A stretch of 64,000 nt of DNA from Bursaphelenchus xylophilus. Its lineage: Eukaryota > Nematoda > Chromadorea > Rhabditida > Aphelenchoididae. The notes beneath the pieces were generated by a model that worked only from the letters and a program-made list of their open reading frames with translations, did not search any database and was not told the origin of the DNA. This document shows positions 10,569 through 22,163 of this stretch, one piece after another. Location: contig CAJFCV020000006.1 in assembly GCA_904066235.2 (NCBI GenBank), positions 3,472,001 to 3,536,000 of the forward strand, read 5' to 3'. A program made the position numbers and the translations under genes. Positions within the stretch are counted from its first letter, which is position 1. The number at the start of each line of letters is the position of its first letter.

Positions 10569-13500
10569 CTGTGGGAAAATGGAGGGTAATATGCAAAGGA
10601 CAAGATGTTTTGAGAGGAATATGGGTTGGAGGAGTAAATCGTTCATATTTTTAGAGAAAAAGGAGAAGCATTCTTTGGCTTTTTAGATCGAAATAGAGAA
10701 AAAAAGTAAAATTAAATTTGGTACAAGGATATTTCAAAGACTGGAAACTCTAGAAAATTAGGAGAGATGGACAGAGAAGAAAAGTTTTTTGACCATTGCC
10801 AATTTTGCGCTGAAAAAAACCAATCTTTCTGTACCGGCTAAATAAAACGCCAATAATTACTTTCACTTTGAGCCGGCTGTTTAAAAAATTCAACAAATTC
10901 ACCTTCAAACACCCCTAGAGCCAAAATTCTAAGCCCCAATAGACTTCGAACACCCCCCAAAGGACTATTATGTTCCCCTCCGTAAATTTGCATAATATAA
11001 ACAACAACCACGCCGGAAAACATTAGGCTCTATGTTTGAGGAGTAATGGAGACGAAAGAGGAAGATGAAGAGGTTTGATTAGGCCATGAAATTAGAATAC
11101 GACCACCAAAACAAAGGCAAATTACAAGCGCGGGGAAATTAAATCGGGAAGATTTTTGGAGCGAGGGCCTAGAGAATGAAATTTTTTTATAGACCAACGT
11201 CAAGTACAATATAAAAATTACTTTTTTCTCGGCCAAAAAAACAAAAAATACTTTTTTAGAAGCAACTACCAGTATTTTAGATATCAGAAACGTTAGAATT
11301 GACTAATAAATCCAAGAGGAATTGGTCTAATTTCCTTGTTTATTAGGCTTGTTCTTCGCGTTCGGAAAGAGTCATAAAATGTGTTCGAAAGACAATGGCA
11401 ATGTCGTAAAATCATCGAACAAGGAAGAAAAAAGAAAGATACAGTAGGTTAGAGCGGGATTGAATATTGTTTTTCGAGTATACAAATTTTAAAGATTAAG
11501 TTTTTTGGACAGAAATTTATAACTTTTCGCGTCCAAAAAATCGTTAAAAAAATAAAAAATAAACTTTTCTTATTTTTCCTTTCACCGATTGAGAAAAACT
11601 TCGTAAGCCCCAAAAATTCCGACGGCGCTCTAATTTTCGTCCAGTACATAGATAAAACTTCGGAAATCACCCAGCCTTACCCTCATTTCCCTTCACTTTT
11701 ACGACCACGCCAAACTTGGGAAACCCAAGTTTTTATAAACAAAAAAGATAAAAATTCCAAGGGTTCGTAAAGGGTGAATAAGAGTTGGATTGGGGTTTGG
11801 AAATTACTGGCTTAGACGATGAATTTACCAGTGGATTCAAAAAATTAAAAAAATCAGAGAAAATTTAAGGCCGAAAGTAAAAAACTACTTAAAAAAGTAC
11901 AAAAAACTTTTTTTTTTGAATTTTGAAGTGAAAAACTCCCAAAAAATCGTCAATAATTACAGTAATCCCCATACACAAATTCCCACACCCATCTCACCTA
12001 ACAAATTGCCGAACCCTTTATTAAAACAAGGTTGTTTCAAAGTTCCGACTCTTTCTTTTCCCTCTGATTTTACCGCATTCCAAATAAATGACCCCACTTG
12101 AAAAGGCAAACAATGAGCGTTCGAAGGGAGAAGAGGGCTTCTGGGAGGGGGATAAGAAGAAGAAACAATAAACTTTGGTTGAAAAAGGAAAGCAAAGCTC
12201 GAAGTGCCGGTTGAAATTTTAAAAATTTTTATTTTTAAGGGATTTTTGGCATTTTTCAGAAAAAACCTTAAAATTCAAAACAAAGCAAATTTTTTGCGAT
12301 TTTTTGTGGAAAGACGGCATTTTAGAATGTCTCTACAAAAATAAATAATTTTTTTTTGCAGCTTCACTAAGACAGGCCAAAAAAGCTTCTTTTTTCCTAC
12401 CATGTCTTCAGATTTTCGGTTTTCTATAGTCTTCAAAGATCTTTCAATATCTCGGCTGTAGTAGTAAAGCGAAAGCTGAAATTTCAAGCGATTGAGAAGT
12501 GCTCTATGGAGATTATTTCAACACAATTTCAGAGATATCGGACCATTGCCTCAGGCAAAAATGGACTTCAAATTTCTGACCTCCTGGACGGTCATTTTTT
12601 TTTAATTTTCTGTTTTTTTCGAAAAAAAGATAACTTTGTTAAAAAAAATCCCATCACAACAGATCCTCAAAATAATGGAAACCTCTAAAATCGCCACGAA
12701 TTTTCAAGATTTGCAAGGATTTCCAAGAATTCAGCAAACAAACCGGTCGGTTGCAGCTTTGAAGATGAGGGAACACCAGATGAGCCCCGGGGCCCTCGAG
12801 GGTTTATAAATGCGCAAAATCGGAAACAAAAGCTCGCCCATAACCCGTTCATAGGCCCAAGAAGAGGGGGACACCAAAATAGAAAAGATGGACTAATTTG
12901 GGTTGTGTTGAACACAGGCTGAGGATAATTAATTAGGTCCGAAAGTGGGGCCAATTTTGCGAAATTCGAGGGAAATTTGGAACGGAAATCGGGGAATTTG
13001 GATCAGTCATAATAGAGGTCTTAATAGAGGGACTATTGGATTGGTAATCAAGGGGTGTTACAAAGCAAGTTTGATGGACTATGAAGGGCGGGTGCGGCAA
13101 GAGGAGACCAACTGGAGAGATTTAAGAAAATATCAAGAAAAAAATTGCCATTTGTAGCGTGCTTGCACCTCAGCGATCAAATATAAAATCATATTTTTTC
13201 CCTTGAAAATTCCAAAAAAAGAAACATTTTTTGATGATTTTTTGGAAAATTGAGGTTCAAAAATAACAATGATTTCGCACAGCGCAAAGTTAAAATTTTG
13301 CATACAACACGTAGGTGTTTCAATTTTAATCTACGCCAATTTTCAATCAAAATATAGTTTTTAAAAAACTCTAAAAAATTCACAACAAGAAACTGCAAAA
13401 TTTCAAGGCTTGTAGGCGTTTTCAATTCATTGCCCAATCAATAATGTTCCCATTCCGCCCAAAAAATTCTCGAAATGCCATTCTTTTTTTTCCAAACTGT

Positions 13501-14736
13501 AACACAGTCCATAAGCCAGCCCCTCAAATATGCAAATTGGCCCTGTTTTTAAGGCCCACTCCGCGAGTGAATAAACAAAAACGGAGACGAAAGTGCTTAC
13601 AAAAATGGAAATGAGCAACATTTTGAGGATAATCCGAAGAAAAATGAAAGTCGTCGGGGAAAAATTTGCTAAAATTTTTCTGAAATTTAAATAAAAATAG
13701 AGTTTGAATATAAAATTTTGGAAACTAATTTTGAAATCGAAAAAAAAATTTTAATAAAAAAATTTTTTTATGCAAAAAAAATCTCAAATTTGCAAAAAAA
13801 ACTGTAAAGTGAAACCCGGAAAAACTTCCAAACCCTCGATTCATTTACGTTCTCAAATTTAACGACCTTCTGGCCATCCGTTTGGCTCTTTTTTCCCCAC
13901 TGAAACCAGAGACTTAATTTCCATTTTTTCAGCCAAGAAGAAAGTGGTCATCGCAGGGGTTTTTGGACTAATAAAAATCGGATTAGAGCCACTTCAGCCG
14001 ATAAAGAGTGCATTCTTGGCATCTGAAGTGGCGTTGGCAGCGTCGATTTCTGGGGGGAAATCGTTGAAAAAGTCCCAATTAGATTAGAAATCAGGGCAGA
14101 ATCGGAGATACTTGATTTTTGAGGAGAAACTGGGTGAAAACTGGGTCAAAAGGCTTTTTAGGGCAGAATTCATAGGAAATTTCAATTTTTGCACCAAATT
14201 TGGAGTCCCAACGTTCTTTTCCTAATTCTTACGAATTCTACGACACTCTTTAATAGCAAATTAAGGTCTATGTAATCTCTTTTTTGGCTTTTCTATCAAT
14301 TACAAAAAAATCTGAATTTTTGGACAAAAAAAACGAAAATTTTCAAAATATTGGCATCTAGGAATTCGGTGTCAATTACAGCAACTGACCTCGTGGTTTA
14401 TTTGCCAGTTTTTTCTGGGTTCCATAGGAAACAAATCGACTGACGTTGAGGAAAAGGCCGATCTGTGAGTGAGGAACCCGAGCGGAATCGAACTCGCGAG
14501 TTTTGGATTGGAAAGAAAGCACGCTATCCACTCGACTAAAAGTTCATTTGAAAGAGATTGAAGGGAAAAGGGTGTGGAATTGGCGGGAAAATTTGGAAAG
14601 GTAGATGAAAGTTTAGCAGATTTATAATTTTGAAAAAATTTGCATAAAAATTAAAAATTTGCATAAATTATAAAATGAATAAAAAATAATTTTTTTTCGA
14701 ATTTCCAAAAATTACTATTCGAATATAAATATATAT
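10569..14736. other. Gene-poor stretch left of the chemoreceptors
   Basis: AT-rich sequence with moderately GC-rich islands (10850-11190, 12690-13120, 13420-13620, 13930-14090). Several islands have open frames on both strands, but none joins into a convincing gene. The part around 12250-12580 resembles a very old M1 copy (TCTCGGCTGTAGTAGTAAAG). Confidence 0.5.
14466..14545 (-). other. tRNA-like relic
   Basis: The minus strand has TAGTCGAGTGG (A-box-like) and GAGTTCGATTCC (B-box-like) about 45 bp apart. T-arm and acceptor pairing are poor, so it is not a functional tRNA. It lies just downstream of chemoreceptor A. Confidence 0.35.
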
Positions 14737-16566
14737 TTACGATTTATTAACAATGGAGTTACTTTTAGTTCTAGCCCTCGGAAACTCAAAAGCCTTTACA
14801 AACATGGTTGTAGCAGAATTTTCTATCGTAAACTTTGTTCCAAACGTCAAATTGCAAAGTTGGCGGAGATGGGAAATCATGGCTTTTCGGTATTGCCTAA
14901 CGGCTGGAAAAGTTACAATTGGATCCAGAATCGGGCCAAGTACAAATAAACTTGAGGTGAAAGCGATTTTTGGGCCCATTGGAGCACATTGCGTAATGTA
15001 GTAACCATAATACTGGCTGGGTAAAATGATTGTAAAAATTGGAGTTATTGCCTAAAAAAGTGTAAAAATTGCAAAATAGTTTTCGCTGGGTTATTTCCGA
15101 CGAAATTAGCTTACCATGCAGACAAGTAGAAGGTTCAGCGCTCGGTTCCGTCTTTTATTGGCCGTCATTCGGCCCGGTCGGCTGGTACTGTACCAAATCC
15201 CTAACTGGGAGACGATAATCAAAAGGTACGAGTACCAGGTCAGATAAGATTGCAGTCTTGTTGACACGCGAGGCTCGTACTGAAAATTGAGAAATCAAAT
15301 AAAAAATGGGGATCGAATTTGAATGTATTAATCGATATGCATAGTGAGGGACCTGATCCATTGGCAAAAAACGTATAATTTTGCATTTGAAAAATAAAAA
15401 AAATAAAAATGTGGCAAAATACCTCCCACTACAATAAAAAACTCCGTTTTGAAATGCCCGCCCTTTCCCTCACAAAAAGAGCGGGCGCGCTTTTGAAATC
15501 GGGTTTTTTTCACTTGGAGAGGGAGGTATTTTGCTGCATTTTTGATACTTCCCGGTTCCAAATTGGTACGTTTTTTGCCAATGAATCAGATACGCCACTG
15601 TAGCTTGAAACTTTGTTATGCACACCTTTTGAAGAAAACCTTAGACTCCGTCCGAAATTTTTGGAGGCTTTACATCCGGAAAAAGTTGCAAGTACTCACA
15701 TAAATAGCTCCGTTTATTACTCCCGGCTCCGGAAATCCATCATTAATAAATATGATCTCCCCAATTTCCTGCAAATTACTCGCTCGATACATGTAAAACT
15801 GAATCTCGGCTTGTGTAACGAAGGCGCATAAAATAATGGAAGGTGTTGCGTACCAAAACATCCGCTGAACCGACGGCGTTTTTCCCGTGAACATCAAATG
15901 AAATCTGTAGACGAATTGCATCGGGAAATAGGCCCAACTGTAGTCCGATAAACAGCCCGAAATTACAGCGAGCGTTCGAATTAGCACGTCCGGAAAATTG
16001 TTGTAACCGTTGGCGAATGAGATGTAATGACTGAAACAATTTTTAAGAATTTCCTATTTTAAGAAGTCGGTAGAAAGACCGAAATTCCGTACCCATAACT
16101 GGCCGTGATGACAGGTTGAAGGAGTAAAATTAAAAGAGCCAACATCACGTCCATGCCGACATGAATCATCATCATATTACCCATACCTTTCATTCCATTC
16201 GAGAACTTTTGGATTATAAACATCAGCCAAATGTTGGCAAATGCGGCAAAAAGCATTGTCGCGGTGTTGAAAATATTGTGCGCATCTGAAAGAAAAAAAT
16301 TTTTGAGGTGATATGACTCTCTGTCTCAAAGTAAACTTTCAAATTCTTAAAAAATTTTATCACCATCTCTTGCCTAGGCAACAAGTTAACTCCCAAAAAT
16401 GTCAGCATAAATTTTGTTTTCAATCTTAATCCTCTGGTACCTTTGGTTTTCCCAAAAGATCTAGTCTCTCGTAAACTGAAACCAACTTACTCTGATAAAA
16501 CATATCCTTTGGCCGACTACGAACCTCATCGAAGTCAAACTGAGGCAATGTGCAGTTGAATGACAT
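14737..16566 (-). CDS. Seven-transmembrane chemoreceptor, Str superfamily, downstream tandem copy (A)
   Basis: Five exons: 16566-16491, 16285-16093, 16030-15700, 15279-15115, 15051-14737 (TAA). They total 1080 bp, or 359 aa, at the same exon boundaries and phases as the paralogue at 17.4-19.3 kb. The start ATG is the one shared with the paralogue (MSFNCTLP); an in-frame upstream ATG is not shared. Seven hydrophobic segments are visible, with the TM7 ending LGPILDPIVTF then RQYRKAM. Intron 3 (15280-15699) holds a 259 bp MITE that the paralogue's intron lacks. The two genes are 863 bp apart with another copy of that MITE between them, which argues against an operon. The 3' part of exon 3 is nearly identical to the paralogue. 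Confidence 0.88.
15342..15600. mobile_element. MITE (CAGTCGGGGGCCTGG family) in intron 3 of chemoreceptor A
   Basis: Left end TAGTGAGGGACCTGATCCAT and right end TTGCCAATGAATCAGATACG followed by CCACTG, then TA. Inside are paired GTGGCAAAATACCTCCC-type blocks. It aligns end to end with the copy at 16937-17191 but is more diverged. Confidence 0.8.
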
Positions 16567-16936
16567 TCCAATGTCAGTCAGTCCACCTCTCACGGGCATA
16601 AAACCTTTCTTCCGAAAGGCGCCAAAAATTATCAAAGGCTAATTGAATAGACCAAATACGAAGTCGTTATAGCATTAATTCTGTTACAGATTTTGCGTAG
16701 GAAAAAATATTCAATTACCAAGCTCTTGAAATACTTTGGAAGTTCAAGGCAACGGTTATTACGGTTGAACGTGGCTAGTAGAGTGTGAGGCCAATATTAA
16801 TGTTTTCGAGGTCGGAAAACTCTCCATTTTGAAGGGCAAGACACCGGTTTTGGGTCAATATGCTTACAATCAGCGGCGTTCTTTTTCTATGCTTTTTATT
16901 ATGTCTGACAATAAGGCTTTGATATATGTACACATA

Positions 16937-17191
16937 CAGTCGGGGGCCTGGTCCAATGGCAAAAAACTTACCATTTTGCCCCCGGCAAGTATCAAAAATG
17001 TGGCAAAATGCTTCTCTCTCCGAGTGAAAAAGCTCAGCTTTCAAATAGCGCGCCCGCTCTTTTTGTGAGAGAAGGGGTGCACCCTTCAAAACGATTTTTT
17101 TCATTTGGAGAGGGAAGCATTTTGCCACATTTTTGATGCTTCCCGGATGCAGAATGGTAAGTTTTTTGCCACTGGATCGGGTCCTTCACTG
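16937..17191. mobile_element. MITE (CAGTCGGGGGCCTGG family) between the two chemoreceptor genes
   Basis: CAGTCGGGGGCCTGGTCCAA at the left and TGGATCGGGTCCTTCACTG at the right, flanked by TA duplications. The internal inverted blocks TTGCCACATTTTTGATGCTT and AAGTATCAAAAATGTGGCAA make nested palindromes. Confidence 0.85.
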
Positions 17192-17429
17192 TATAAAAAG
17201 AGGTCAACAGTGAATAAATACAAAAATGCATAACAAATCTGACATAGAAAGTGCTGTGAAATTTAACACTCAGACTTTGATGAAGGTTGGCGGAAACCTG
17301 GATCAAACTTTTCTTGGTGCGACATTCCCAGCTCGCGCCTTGGAGAAACAAAAAAGATTTATCAAGCAAAAGTTGTCGGAAATTTTTACCTGGTTTCTAG
17401 TCAAAAAAAACTATTATTATTCAAAATAT

Positions 17430-19295
17430 TTAAAATTTAATAACAATAGAGTTACTTTTAGTAGTGGCTCTCGGAATCCCAGAAGCCATCACAACCATGG
17501 TCGAAGTAGAATTTTCTGTTACAAAGCTTGTTCCACATGTAAAATTGCAAAATTGGCGGAGATGGGAAATCATTGCTCTTCGGTATTGGCCAACGGCTAC
17601 AAAAGTTACAATAGGATCCAGAATTGGGCCAAGAACAAATAAACTTGAGGTGAACGCGATTTTTGGACCCATTGGAGCACATTGCGAAATATAGTAACCA
17701 TGGTACTGGCTGGGTAAAATGGTCGTAAAAATTGGGGTTATTGCCTGAAAAAATGAAAAAAATTACAAAAAAGTCATCAATGTGATATTATCGACAATGA
17801 GATGAGCTTACCATACAGACAAGTAGTCGGTTGAGCGCTCGATTCCGTTTTCTATTGGCAGGTGCCGCCATTCGACCCAGTCGACTGGTACTGTACCAAA
17901 TTCCCAACTGGGAGACGATAATCAAAAGGTATGAGTACAGAGTCACACAGAATTGCAGGTTTGTGGCATTTACCATCCGATGTTCGTACTGAAAATTGAG
18001 AAATCAAGTAAAAACTGGGGATTGGATACGATTGCGATGTTTTTCTTTAAATTTTGCATACACTTTGGGCATATGCGATTTATCAATTCCTGAAGGAGCC
18101 TCGGCGAAAAAAAATACTATTTGTAAAACTTTACACCACTAGGGGGGCTGCAAGGCGTGAGTTAGGGATTTTGTATTGCCTAAAAAACGCTATGGGAGTT
18201 TTTTTATTGCCACTGTATCTTTGTGTTAAGTTTAATCAAAATTTGGGTTCCTTTCCTTGTAAATTAAGACTTCACTAAAGATCTGAACATTCCACTTTTT
18301 CGCACAGCTCAAGATTTTCAGAATTTTCCGTTCAAAAGTTGCAAGTACTCACATAAATAGCTCCATTTATTACTCCCGGCTCCGGAAACCCATCATTAAT
18401 AAATATGATCTCCCCAATTTCCTGCAAATTACTCGCTCGATACATGTAAAACTGAATCTCGGCTTGTGTAACGAAGGCGCATAAAATAATGGAAGGTGTT
18501 GCGTACCAAAACATCCGCTGAACCGACGGCGTTTTTCCCGTGAACATCAAATGAAATCTGTAGACGAACTGCATGGGTAGATAAGCCCAATTGTAGACAG
18601 ATAAGCAAACGGAGACTACAGCGAGCGATCGAATTACTGTGTCCGGAAAGTTGTTGTAACCATTGGCGAATGAGATGTAATGACTAAAACAGGCATGAAT
18701 TTTCTATTTTAAGACGTCGAAAGAAAAACTGAAATTCCGTACCCGTAACTGGTAGTAATTACAGGTTGAAGGAGCAAAGTTAAAAGAGCCAACATCACGT
18801 CCATGCCGACATGAATCATAATCATGTTACCCATACCTTTCATTCCATTCGAGAACTTTTGGATTATAAACATAAGCCAAATGTTGGCAAATGCCGCAAA
18901 GAGCATAGTTACGGTGTTGAAAATGTTGTGCGCATCTGAAAGTTCCAAAAAGTGATCCGGTCCAAAAAGTGAGTTTTCATAGTGCAATTTGGATTTTCCC
19001 CCTGTACAGTCGCGTACGACTTTTGGCAGCGACAAATTGGTGATGTTTGTGTTGCAAACAGTAGTCTAAAGTTAGAAAAAGGTCTCGTGGAGACCTCAAC
19101 GCCGCACACGGATCCTTTCTGTTGTAAATCAACACCATCTTTGGATTTAAAACATTATCTTCTGGTACCTTTGGTATTCGTGAGAAGATTTAACTTTTCG
19201 TAAACTGAAACCAACTTACTCTGATAAAACATATCCTTCGGCCGGCTACGAACCTCATCAAAGTCAAACCAAGGTAATGTGCAGTTGAACGACAT
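17430..19295 (-). CDS. Seven-transmembrane chemoreceptor, Str superfamily, upstream tandem copy (B)
   Basis: Five exons: 19295-19220, 18935-18743, 18683-18353, 17988-17812, 17744-17430 (TAA). They total 1092 bp, or 363 aa. All junctions are GT-AG and in phase, with TTTCAG, TTTTAG or TTCAG acceptors. The protein has a short N-terminus with an NCT sequon and seven hydrophobic segments. The TM7 motif LGPILDPIVTF is followed by QYRRAM, the P..DP...YR ending typical of nematode Str-superfamily receptors (str, srd, srh, sri, srj). I cannot place it in one subfamily. Such receptors sit in sensory cilia and detect small molecules. It is the upstream member of a tandem pair and differs from its partner mainly in exon 4, which is four codons longer and encodes the loop before TM5, and in the C-terminal tail. 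Confidence 0.88.
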
Positions 19296-20985
19296 TCTAA
19301 TGTCAATCCACCTTCTGCTGACATAAAATCCTTCCTCCGAATGGCGCCAAAAACGATCAACGGTTAATTGAATAGACGAGACGTCTGAAGTTATCACAGC
19401 GTTAATTCTGTGGGCAGTTTTTGCGTACGAAAGAAGAAAATTGATTCAATTACAAAACGCGTGAAATGACTAGGGAATACGAAGTAAAGGTTAGTGCAGT
19501 TGTACGTGGCGTAATAACGGGATACGACCACAAATATGAACGTTTTCTGTAGCCGGAAACCCCTTGATTTGTAGGGTAAAATATTAATTAAAGTTGGCCA
19601 GCTGGTTCAGTTTCTTAAAATTAGCGGTGTTCTTAACATTCATAAGCCTGCCATTTTGAAATATACGCAAAAAGGTCACCCACGACTTAATAAAAATTGC
19701 ATAGCAAATTTAGCGTAGGATGCACGGGAAATTGGCACCAATTTAGAACAAACTTTTTTAAAAGAAAATCGGGTTTTTGGGCGTTAGAAAAGCATTTTTT
19801 CTTTCGCGCTGATACATCAGTGTCTACACACAAAGCGGAAAAGATTTACAGTAAAAATCCCAGAAAATAACCCTCAAACTTGGGCTTGAACTTCGAGCTG
19901 GCACAAGCTCGAAGTAGCACAATGGGTTACATCATTTAGCTTATTGTTAGACTTGGACTTGAACTCGGCTGTTAAATTTTGCGGAGCCCTAGTCTGGAAC
20001 ACATTTCAGACTGGTACCAACAGACACGGCGTGAATAATGAGATTGCAACACAGAGGGCATGTTGGGATGGCTCGCCTCTACGGTCAAAAAACTAGAACG
20101 ATCTCTTAATGGCACAGTAAAAAGTTTTGATTAAATCTTGACTAAATTTGGTTTTCCTGTAACCCAATAATCTTTTCATGGAATGCATTCAAATTCAACT
20201 GACTAGAAACGACTTGACTCCAATAAAGTTTTCCATAGTTTCACACACTCAAATCTCTGTAGAACAAGTTGCAAAGGACAAAAAATAAACTACTCCTCAT
20301 AGGTTCCTTTGCATAGAGATTCCTTTAGGCCTAAAATTGGCATGTGAGGCCAATGAAAGTGTAAGTTATGAGCAGGTTTTGTACAGAGCCCCACATACGT
20401 AAACAACAGTTCGTAAGAAGTTCCATACAAGCATAAAAGTTGGTGGGCAATACGTCTGGCAGACAAAGTACGCATTAGAATAAACTAATTTTAAATGTTC
20501 AATGTAAACGTTTTTTTTTTGTTGTTGTGCTTTTGGCATACGGTTAATATGGCGGGCCCACACATGTGGGCAATAATTTTGATGGCAGCTAGAAGAACCA
20601 TGGAGATTCTGCGGGCGCGTTTGGAAATCAGCCAACATTTGATGACAATAGGAAATTCTAACGATGGATTTGGCGGTGAGATGTTGCGACCAGGAATTTA
20701 TCAATACAATATTTCTATTATACAGGGCGAGTCACTCGAAACTAACAACTTTTTTCTTCGGATTTCTCTGCGAAGACTCCGCCGATTTTCCTAAAATTTA
20801 TATTTTTCAGGAGCTTTCTCGATTAGCCCACCCTGTACTATGGACACGCCAATTTGTTTACACGCAAAAAAAGTCAAAAAAGGGTCGGGCCAAGTGTTGC
20901 TCTAGCCCGTCTGGTCAACTGTTTCGAGTAAAAAAACATACCGTATGTAAAAAGCAAAGTACCGAATCAGCACAAAGGTCGCATA

Positions 20986-21183
20986 CTAGTCGCGGAAAAA
21001 AGTCCTGGGATTTTTCTGCGACTCTGCACTGTGCATGAACCCGAAAAGTGCTTTTGCACAGTGCAATTTTGTTGATTTTGCCTTATTGTCGCGCGCGATT
21101 CCCGCGACAAACCAACTTTTCGGAGCGCGATGGAATTTGGGGGGGGGGTACGAGAAAGTCCCAGGACTTTTTTCCGCGACTAG
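20986..21183. mobile_element. MITE with CTAGTCGCGG ends, 198 bp
   Basis: CTAGTCGCGGAAAAAAGTCC and its near-perfect inverted copy GGACTTTTTTCCGCGACTAG are flanked by TA at 20984-20985 and 21184-21185. There is a smaller internal palindrome around GCACTGTGCA/TGCACAGTGC. Only one copy in the window. Confidence 0.85.
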
Positions 21184-21554
21184 TAAAAGGAGCTGATTTC
21201 GATAGAGATCGTAATCATATCCTGTCAAGAGCTTGGAGGCAATTTTGGAGTCAGTTCTGACGATTTTCATTTTTGTATGGTTTGTACATGGTGAGTTTGA
21301 TGGGTACGTATCTTTTCGTTTTCACGTATATTTTTAATTTCTTTCTATGAAGTTGTAGGGAATTCAATGTAGATTTTTTTTGTTTCATCATTTTTAGGAC
21401 CTAGCATTAGGTTAAGCTTATTCTTCTATTGTTATAGATATTGCAAGTAAAAAATGTTGTACTCTTTAGTGCATCATGTTGTTTTCATGACGTTTTAGGT
21501 TCTAAAATTACTTTTTAATTATTACTACTTGATTTAAGATAAATTTTAGGTAAT

Positions 21555-21854
21555 ATGGAGCCTGAATGTTCACGCACGACACCAAATGATAACGAGGAGG
21601 TCCCAGTAAAAGTAAGTTATCTTCTGTAAATTATGCAGGGGTCTGGACATTTCTGCGTAGGATTCTTCAGTAGACATATGAGCATGTTTTCGAAAAAAAA
21701 TCTGGAAAAGATACTATCAAATAAAAAAAATCTACAGTTACGTAATGTTACACTTGGTGCGCAATTCCAATTACCTCGGGCGCAACTCGGAAAACCTCGC
21801 GAACCACTTTTTCGACGAACACAAATTGGCGTGCTATGGGGATTACGGGGGTAA
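21555..21854 (+). CDS. Possible two-exon micro-gene (weak)
   Basis: After an AATTTTAG acceptor-like site ending at 21549 comes ATG at 21555 with 19 open codons (starting MEPECSRTTP) and an AAAA|GTAAGT donor at 21611. A second segment, 21738-21854, follows a TCTACAG acceptor and stays open for 38 codons to TAA in phase. The product would be 57 aa with no recognisable domain. It lies between the RhoGEF 3' end and the chemoreceptors on the opposite strand. A different frame of the second segment is longer and looks as good, so this is tentative. Confidence 0.15.
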
Positions 21855-21939
21855 AATCGCAATTCTAAAAATGTCGGCTGCCCGCAAATTTTTTTATACA
21901 GATAATACAACAACACCTCAAGTTCAATATGGCGACATA

Positions 21940-21945
21940 TTTATT
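21940..21945 (-). terminator. Candidate polyadenylation signal of the RhoGEF
   Basis: AATAAA on the minus strand, about 220 bp past the TGA at 22164-22166. Position and spacing fit a nematode 3' UTR end. No T-rich downstream element is obvious. Confidence 0.4.
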
Positions 21946-22163
21946 CTGACTTATATATAATATATACTTTATCAAACAAATATTAAAAACTCGCAAGAGA
22001 AGCAATCGTAATTTGCAAACAAAAGATTAGAAAAATAGTTTCTGAGGAATGTCGGATCGGATTATGTACAATCAATCGGAATACAAGATCGTATGTTTTG
22101 TACTGAATACATAGTGGCTAACATTATTAGAGGATATTGGGGGTTTTGATGACAAAACGGGAT

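Larger units (their letters stand above)
19296..22163. other. Intergenic region between chemoreceptor B and the RhoGEF 3' end
   Basis: Holds the putative promoter side of chemoreceptor B, the MITE at 20986-21183, the weak plus-strand candidate at 21555-21854 and the RhoGEF polyadenylation signal. The part 19300-20900 shows no supported coding exon. Confidence 0.5.

Noticed and set aside
13933..14084. Plus-strand terminal-exon candidate after TTTTTTCAG (read KKKVVIAGVFGLIKIGLEPL to TAG), overlapping a minus-strand one (IDAANATSDAKNALFIG then stop)
   Set aside because: The two candidates exclude each other. Neither has an upstream exon I can join, so no gene is called; it is worth a transcript check.
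14466..14545. Functional tRNA gene
   Set aside because: A- and B-box-like words are present, but the acceptor, anticodon and T stems do not pair.
16426..16635. Longer N-terminus for chemoreceptor A (in-frame ATGs at 16635 and nearby)
   Set aside because: The upstream residues are not shared with the paralogue, whereas the read from ATG at 16566 (MSFNCTLP) is, so the shorter start is preferred.
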